Source: Thermomonas brevis
GTDB taxonomy: Bacteria > Pseudomonadota > Gammaproteobacteria > Xanthomonadales > Xanthomonadaceae
Length of the DNA stretch: 64,000 nucleotides
Assembly (NCBI RefSeq): GCF_014395425.1
Contig: NZ_CP060711.1
Location: 1,860,001-1,924,000, forward strand
Direction of reading: 5' to 3'
The stretch's first letter is position 1. Each line of letters opens with the position of its first letter. Below are positions 61,178 to 64,000 of the stretch, piece by piece. Made by a program: the position numbers and the translations under genes. The notes under the pieces are model-generated. The model worked only from the letters and a program-made list of their open reading frames with translations. It was not told the DNA's origin and ran no database searches.

Positions 61178-61384
61178 TCAGGGCTGGGTGGCGGGCGTGC
61201 CGGCAGCGTCGCCGGCCGGCTGCTCCGTCGCGGGCGCGGCCGGGCTTTCGGACGGAGCGTCGGCGGGCGTTCCAGCCGGCGCCTCGGCCGGGGCCGGCGC
61301 GTCCGGCAGCACCAGCGGCCCCTTGTTGCCGCAGGCGGCCAGCAGGCAGGACAGGAGCGTGAGCAGGGCGATGCGCTTGGTCAT
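61178..61384 (-). CDS. lptM: LptM (YifL) lipoprotein
   Basis: A 68-residue lipoprotein: signal peptide with lipobox 'LAAC' (Cys18) followed by '[10 protein letters not shown]', the LptM/YifL signature. E. coli LptM assists LptD disulfide formation and assembly of the LPS outer-membrane translocon. The tail here is Pro/Ala/Glu-rich and longer than the E. coli one, probably disordered. It precedes dapF by 7 bases, the same order as in E. coli. Confidence 0.88.
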   Translation of the reverse strand: MTKRIALLTLLSCLLAACGNKGPLVLPDAPAPAEAPAGTPADAPSESPAAPATEQPAGDAAGTPATQP

Positions 61385-61410
61385 CGCCGCAGTGTACCCG
61401 CGCGCGCGCG

Positions 61411-61773
61411 TCACTGTCGCGGCTCGGGGCGCCGCCACAGCCAGACCGACACCAGCGCCATGGTCGCGATGCCGATCGCCGCCATCCACCAGCGCGGCGC
61501 GAAGATCGCCATCGACACCGAGGACACCGACATCATCGCGATCGCCAGCCGTTTCGCCTGCCGCGACACGGTGCCGTTCTGCTCCCAGTCGAGGATCGCG
61601 CGGCCGAACTTCGGATGCGCCAGCAGCCAGCCGCGCAGGCGGTCGGAGCCGCGCGAGGCGGCGAACGCCGACAGCAGGATGAACGGCACCGTCGGCATCA
61701 CCGGCAGGAACGCGCCGATGATGCCGAGGATGAGGCTGGTCCAGGCCAGCAAGGCCCACAGGTGGCGGGTCAT
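61411..61773 (-). CDS. DUF454 (YbaN-like) membrane protein
   Basis: A 120-residue protein with two or three membrane segments. 'LGIIGAFLPVMPTVPFILLSAFAASRGSDRLRGWLLAHPKFGRAILDWEQNGTVSRQAKRLA' is the DUF454 signature of YbaN-like inner-membrane proteins of unknown function. It lies 26 bases upstream of lptM on the same strand and may share its transcript. Confidence 0.87.
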   Translation of the reverse strand: MTRHLWALLAWTSLILGIIGAFLPVMPTVPFILLSAFAASRGSDRLRGWLLAHPKFGRAILDWEQNGTVSRQAKRLAIAMMSVSSVSMAIFAPRWWMAAIGIATMALVSVWLWRRPEPRQ

Positions 61774-61821
61774 GGCGTCTCCCTACGCGCGCTTTCGGTG
61801 TCCGCGGCAATGGCGGCAACG

Positions 61822-63975
61822 TTATTCGACGCCCAGCCGCTCCAGCATGAAGGCATACATTTCCGCCTGTTCGCGATAGCGGCGGAAGCGCCCGGACTTG
61901 CCGCCGTGGCCGGCTTCCATGTTGGTGCGGAACACCACCGGTTCGGACGAAGTATTGAGGTCGCGCAGCCGCGCCACGTATTTCGCCGGCTCCCAGTACT
62001 GCACCTGCGAATCCCACAGCCCGGTGCCGACGAACATCGCCGGATACGCCTTGGCTTCGAGGTTGTCGTAGGGCGAATAGGTGGCGATGTAGTCGTAGAA
62101 CGTCTTCTGCTCCGGGTTGCCCCACTCGTCGTATTCGTTGGTGGTCAGCGGGATCGACGGGTCGAGCATCGTCGTCACCACGTCCACGAACGGCACCTGC
62201 GACAGGATCACGCGGTACTTGTCCGGCGCCATGTTGGCGATCGCGCCCATCAGCAGGCCGCCGGCGCTGCCGCCGTGCGCGGCCACGCGGTCCGGCGCGG
62301 CGTAGCCTTCCTTCACCAGGAAATCCGTCACGTCGATGAAGTCGGTGAAGGTGTTCTTCTTCTTCAGCAGCTTGCCGTCCTCGTACCACCTGCGGCCCAT
62401 TTCCTGGCCGCCGCGGATGTGGGCGATGGCATAGGCCATGCCGCGATCCAGCAGGCTGACCGCGGTGACCGAGAAGCCCGGATCCATCGACGCGCCGTAG
62501 CTGCCGTAGCCGTACTGCAGCAGCGCGGCCTTGCCGTTCTTCTCGAAGCCTTTCCTGTAGACGATGGACACCGGGATACTGGTGCCGTCGCGCGCGGTCG
62601 CCCACAGGCGCTCGGTGACGTAGTTCGACGGATCAAAGCCGCCCAGCACCGGCTGGCGCTTGAGCAGGCGGCGCTCGCCGGTGGTCACGTTCAGCTCGTA
62701 CACCGTGGCCGGCGTGGTCATCGAGGTGTAGCCGTAGCGCACCCAGTCGGTGTCCGGCTCGCTGTTGACGTCCAGGCCCATCGAATAGGCGGACTCGTCG
62801 GCCTGGATGTACTCCTCGCCATCGGGCTTCAGCAGGCGCACGCGCTCCAGTCCGCCGGAGCGCTCGGCCACGGCGGTGAAGCCGTCGAACAGCTCGAAGC
62901 CTTCGATGAACACGTCGTCGCGATGGGCGACCCAGTCCTTCCAGTCCTTGCGCGAAGTCGCGCCGTCGGCGGCGGTGACCAGCTTGAAGTTGGTCGCCGC
63001 ATCGGCATTCGTGCGGATCACCCAGCGCCCGCCGAAATGGTCGGCGTCGTACTCCACGTCGCGCGCGCGCTTCGCCAGCACGGTGAACTCGCGCGGATCG
63101 GCGGCCGGCGCGTAGCGCAGTTCGTCGGAAACCGTGCTGCTCACGCCGATGACGATGTAGCGCTCGTCGCGGGTGCGGTCGATGCCCATGTAGAAGCTGT
63201 CGTCGGCTTCCTCGTAGACGACCGGGTCGTCCTTCGGGTCGGTGCCGAGCACGTGCTTCTTCACCCGCACGGTGAGCAGGGTCTCCGGGTCGTTCTCGAC
63301 GTAGAACAGGGTCTTGTTGTCGTCCGCCCAGACCAGGTTGGGCGAGACGCCGGCGATGGTTTCCGGATACGCCTGCCCGGTGGCGAGGTCGCGGAAGCGG
63401 ATGGTGTACTGGCGGCGGCCGTTGTCGTCGTCGGCGTAGGCGAGCTGCCGGTTGTCCGGGCTGACCTCGAAGTCGCCCACGCTGTAGTAGTCCTTGCCCG
63501 CGGCCAGCGCGTTGACGTCCAGTAGCACGTCCTCGCCGGCGAAGTCGCCCGCCGCGTTGGCCTGCTGGATCGACAGCGCGTCGATGCCCGGGCCGTCCTT
63601 GCGGCGCGCGTGGATCGGGTAGTCCTTGCCGGTCTCGAAGCGCGAGTAGTACCAGTACCCGCGATCGCGGTAGGGCACGCTGGCGTCGTCCTGCTTGATG
63701 CGCGCCACGATCTCGTCGTAGAGCTTGTCCTGCACCGGTTTGGTCGGCGCCAGCACGGCGTCGGCGTAGGCGTTCTCGGCCATCAGGTAGCCGAGCATCG
63801 CGGCGTCCTTGCGGCTGTCGTCGCGCAGCCAGTAGTACTCGTCCTGGCGCTCGGCGCCGAACGGCGCCTTGACCACGTGCGTCTTCTTGTCCGCGTCGGG
63901 CGGCGTGGGCGGGGTCTGGGCGTTGGCGAGGCTGCTCATGAGGAAGAGACCGGCGATCAGGACGTGGGAGTTCAT
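61822..63975 (-). CDS. Exported oligopeptidase B-type S9 peptidase
   Basis: A 717-residue serine peptidase of family S9A: signal peptide (residues 1-20), a seven-bladed beta-propeller (about 70-430), and an alpha/beta-hydrolase domain with nucleophile 'AHGGSAGGLLMGAIANM' (about residue 560), 'SQVPFVDVVTTMLDPSIPLTTNEYDEWGNP' and the late 'NMEAGHGGKSGRFRRY' with the catalytic His. Oligopeptidase B cleaves short peptides after Arg/Lys. The signal peptide suggests a periplasmic or secreted form. The gene ends the window's coding content. Confidence 0.93.
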   Translation of the reverse strand: MNSHVLIAGLFLMSSLANAQTPPTPPDADKKTHVVKAPFGAERQDEYYWLRDDSRKDAAMLGYLMAENAYADAVLAPTKPVQDKLYDEIVARIKQDDASVPYRDRGYWYYSRFETGKDYPIHARRKDGPGIDALSIQQANAAGDFAGEDVLLDVNALAAGKDYYSVGDFEVSPDNRQLAYADDDNGRRQYTIRFRDLATGQAYPETIAGVSPNLVWADDNKTLFYVENDPETLLTVRVKKHVLGTDPKDDPVVYEEADDSFYMGIDRTRDERYIVIGVSSTVSDELRYAPAADPREFTVLAKRARDVEYDADHFGGRWVIRTNADAATNFKLVTAADGATSRKDWKDWVAHRDDVFIEGFELFDGFTAVAERSGGLERVRLLKPDGEEYIQADESAYSMGLDVNSEPDTDWVRYGYTSMTTPATVYELNVTTGERRLLKRQPVLGGFDPSNYVTERLWATARDGTSIPVSIVYRKGFEKNGKAALLQYGYGSYGASMDPGFSVTAVSLLDRGMAYAIAHIRGGQEMGRRWYEDGKLLKKKNTFTDFIDVTDFLVKEGYAAPDRVAAHGGSAGGLLMGAIANMAPDKYRVILSQVPFVDVVTTMLDPSIPLTTNEYDEWGNPEQKTFYDYIATYSPYDNLEAKAYPAMFVGTGLWDSQVQYWEPAKYVARLRDLNTSSEPVVFRTNMEAGHGGKSGRFRRYREQAEMYAFMLERLGVE

Positions 63976-64000
63976 GGATGGGGCTCCGCGAAGCGGATTG

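Overview
The window is GC-rich (about 70 percent by eye), densely coding chromosomal DNA of a gammaproteobacterium, most likely family Lysobacteraceae/Xanthomonadaceae (Lysobacter, Luteimonas, Thermomonas or a relative). The evidence is a Xanthomonas/Caulobacter-type TonB-dependent receptor inside a complete N-acetylglucosamine (GlcNAc) utilisation locus of the xanthomonad type (nagA, nagB-II, nagQ, nagR, nagP, glucokinase, receptor, hexosaminidase), the lptM-dapF-DUF484-xerC gene order, hslV-hslU, DUF2239 and I78 proteins, and several xanthomonad-style intergenic palindromes (CGTCATTCCCGCGAA... and CTCTCCCC... types). I see no rRNA, tRNA, CRISPR array, prophage or intact insertion sequence.

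Layout. 1-1.7 kb: the only clearly low-GC stretch, with a lone AIPR-like gene (possible phage defence) that has an operator-like palindrome beside its ribosome binding site, then a REP-like hairpin. 1.8-13.9 kb: housekeeping and accessory genes (YCII protein, cardiolipin synthase-type PLD, methyltransferase, a MATE-AraC-VOC operon, DUF2058, YgjP-like metalloprotease, DUF2789, YdeI-like protein, AidB-like acyl-CoA dehydrogenase, GYF2-AIM24 protein, GH63-type glycosidase). 14-22.5 kb: lipoproteins, folE, DUF2239, a TetA-like MFS pump, an I78 inhibitor, a secreted M61 protease, an acyltransferase and a single-gene HipH/YjjJ-type kinase, whose upstream region holds an eight-copy 10-bp tandem repeat flanked by paired TGAATAGAT boxes. 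22.7-26.4 kb: a fused indolepyruvate:ferredoxin oxidoreductase.

26.6-39.1 kb: the GlcNAc/chitooligosaccharide regulon. The hexosaminidase releases GlcNAc, the receptor and NagP import it, the glucokinase-type enzyme phosphorylates it, and NagA and NagB-II convert it to fructose-6-phosphate. A GntR-type (NagQ) and a LacI-type (NagR) regulator each lie beside a matching palindromic operator candidate. 39.3-46 kb: signalling genes (REC-EAL phosphodiesterase, hybrid histidine kinase with REC and Hpt, SixA phosphohistidine phosphatase) followed by a PLD lipoprotein. 46-49.9 kb: DUF1232, hotdog thioesterase, PlsC-like acyltransferase, alpha/beta hydrolase, PEBP-like protein and a small membrane protein.

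49.99-55.4 kb: five consecutive exported proteins (OmpA-domain protein, two-module lipoprotein, C-terminally anchored membrane protein, a protein with 48-residue tandem repeats, and a discoidin-like/OmpA lipoprotein), three of them translationally coupled. I do not recognise this set as a described system, and it is the best candidate for an undescribed one, probably acting at the envelope or peptidoglycan. 55.4-64 kb (minus strand): hslVU with a 27-bp-arm hairpin between the genes, an unrecognised lower-GC gene, xerC, DUF484, dapF, lptM, a DUF454 protein and a secreted oligopeptidase B-type peptidase.
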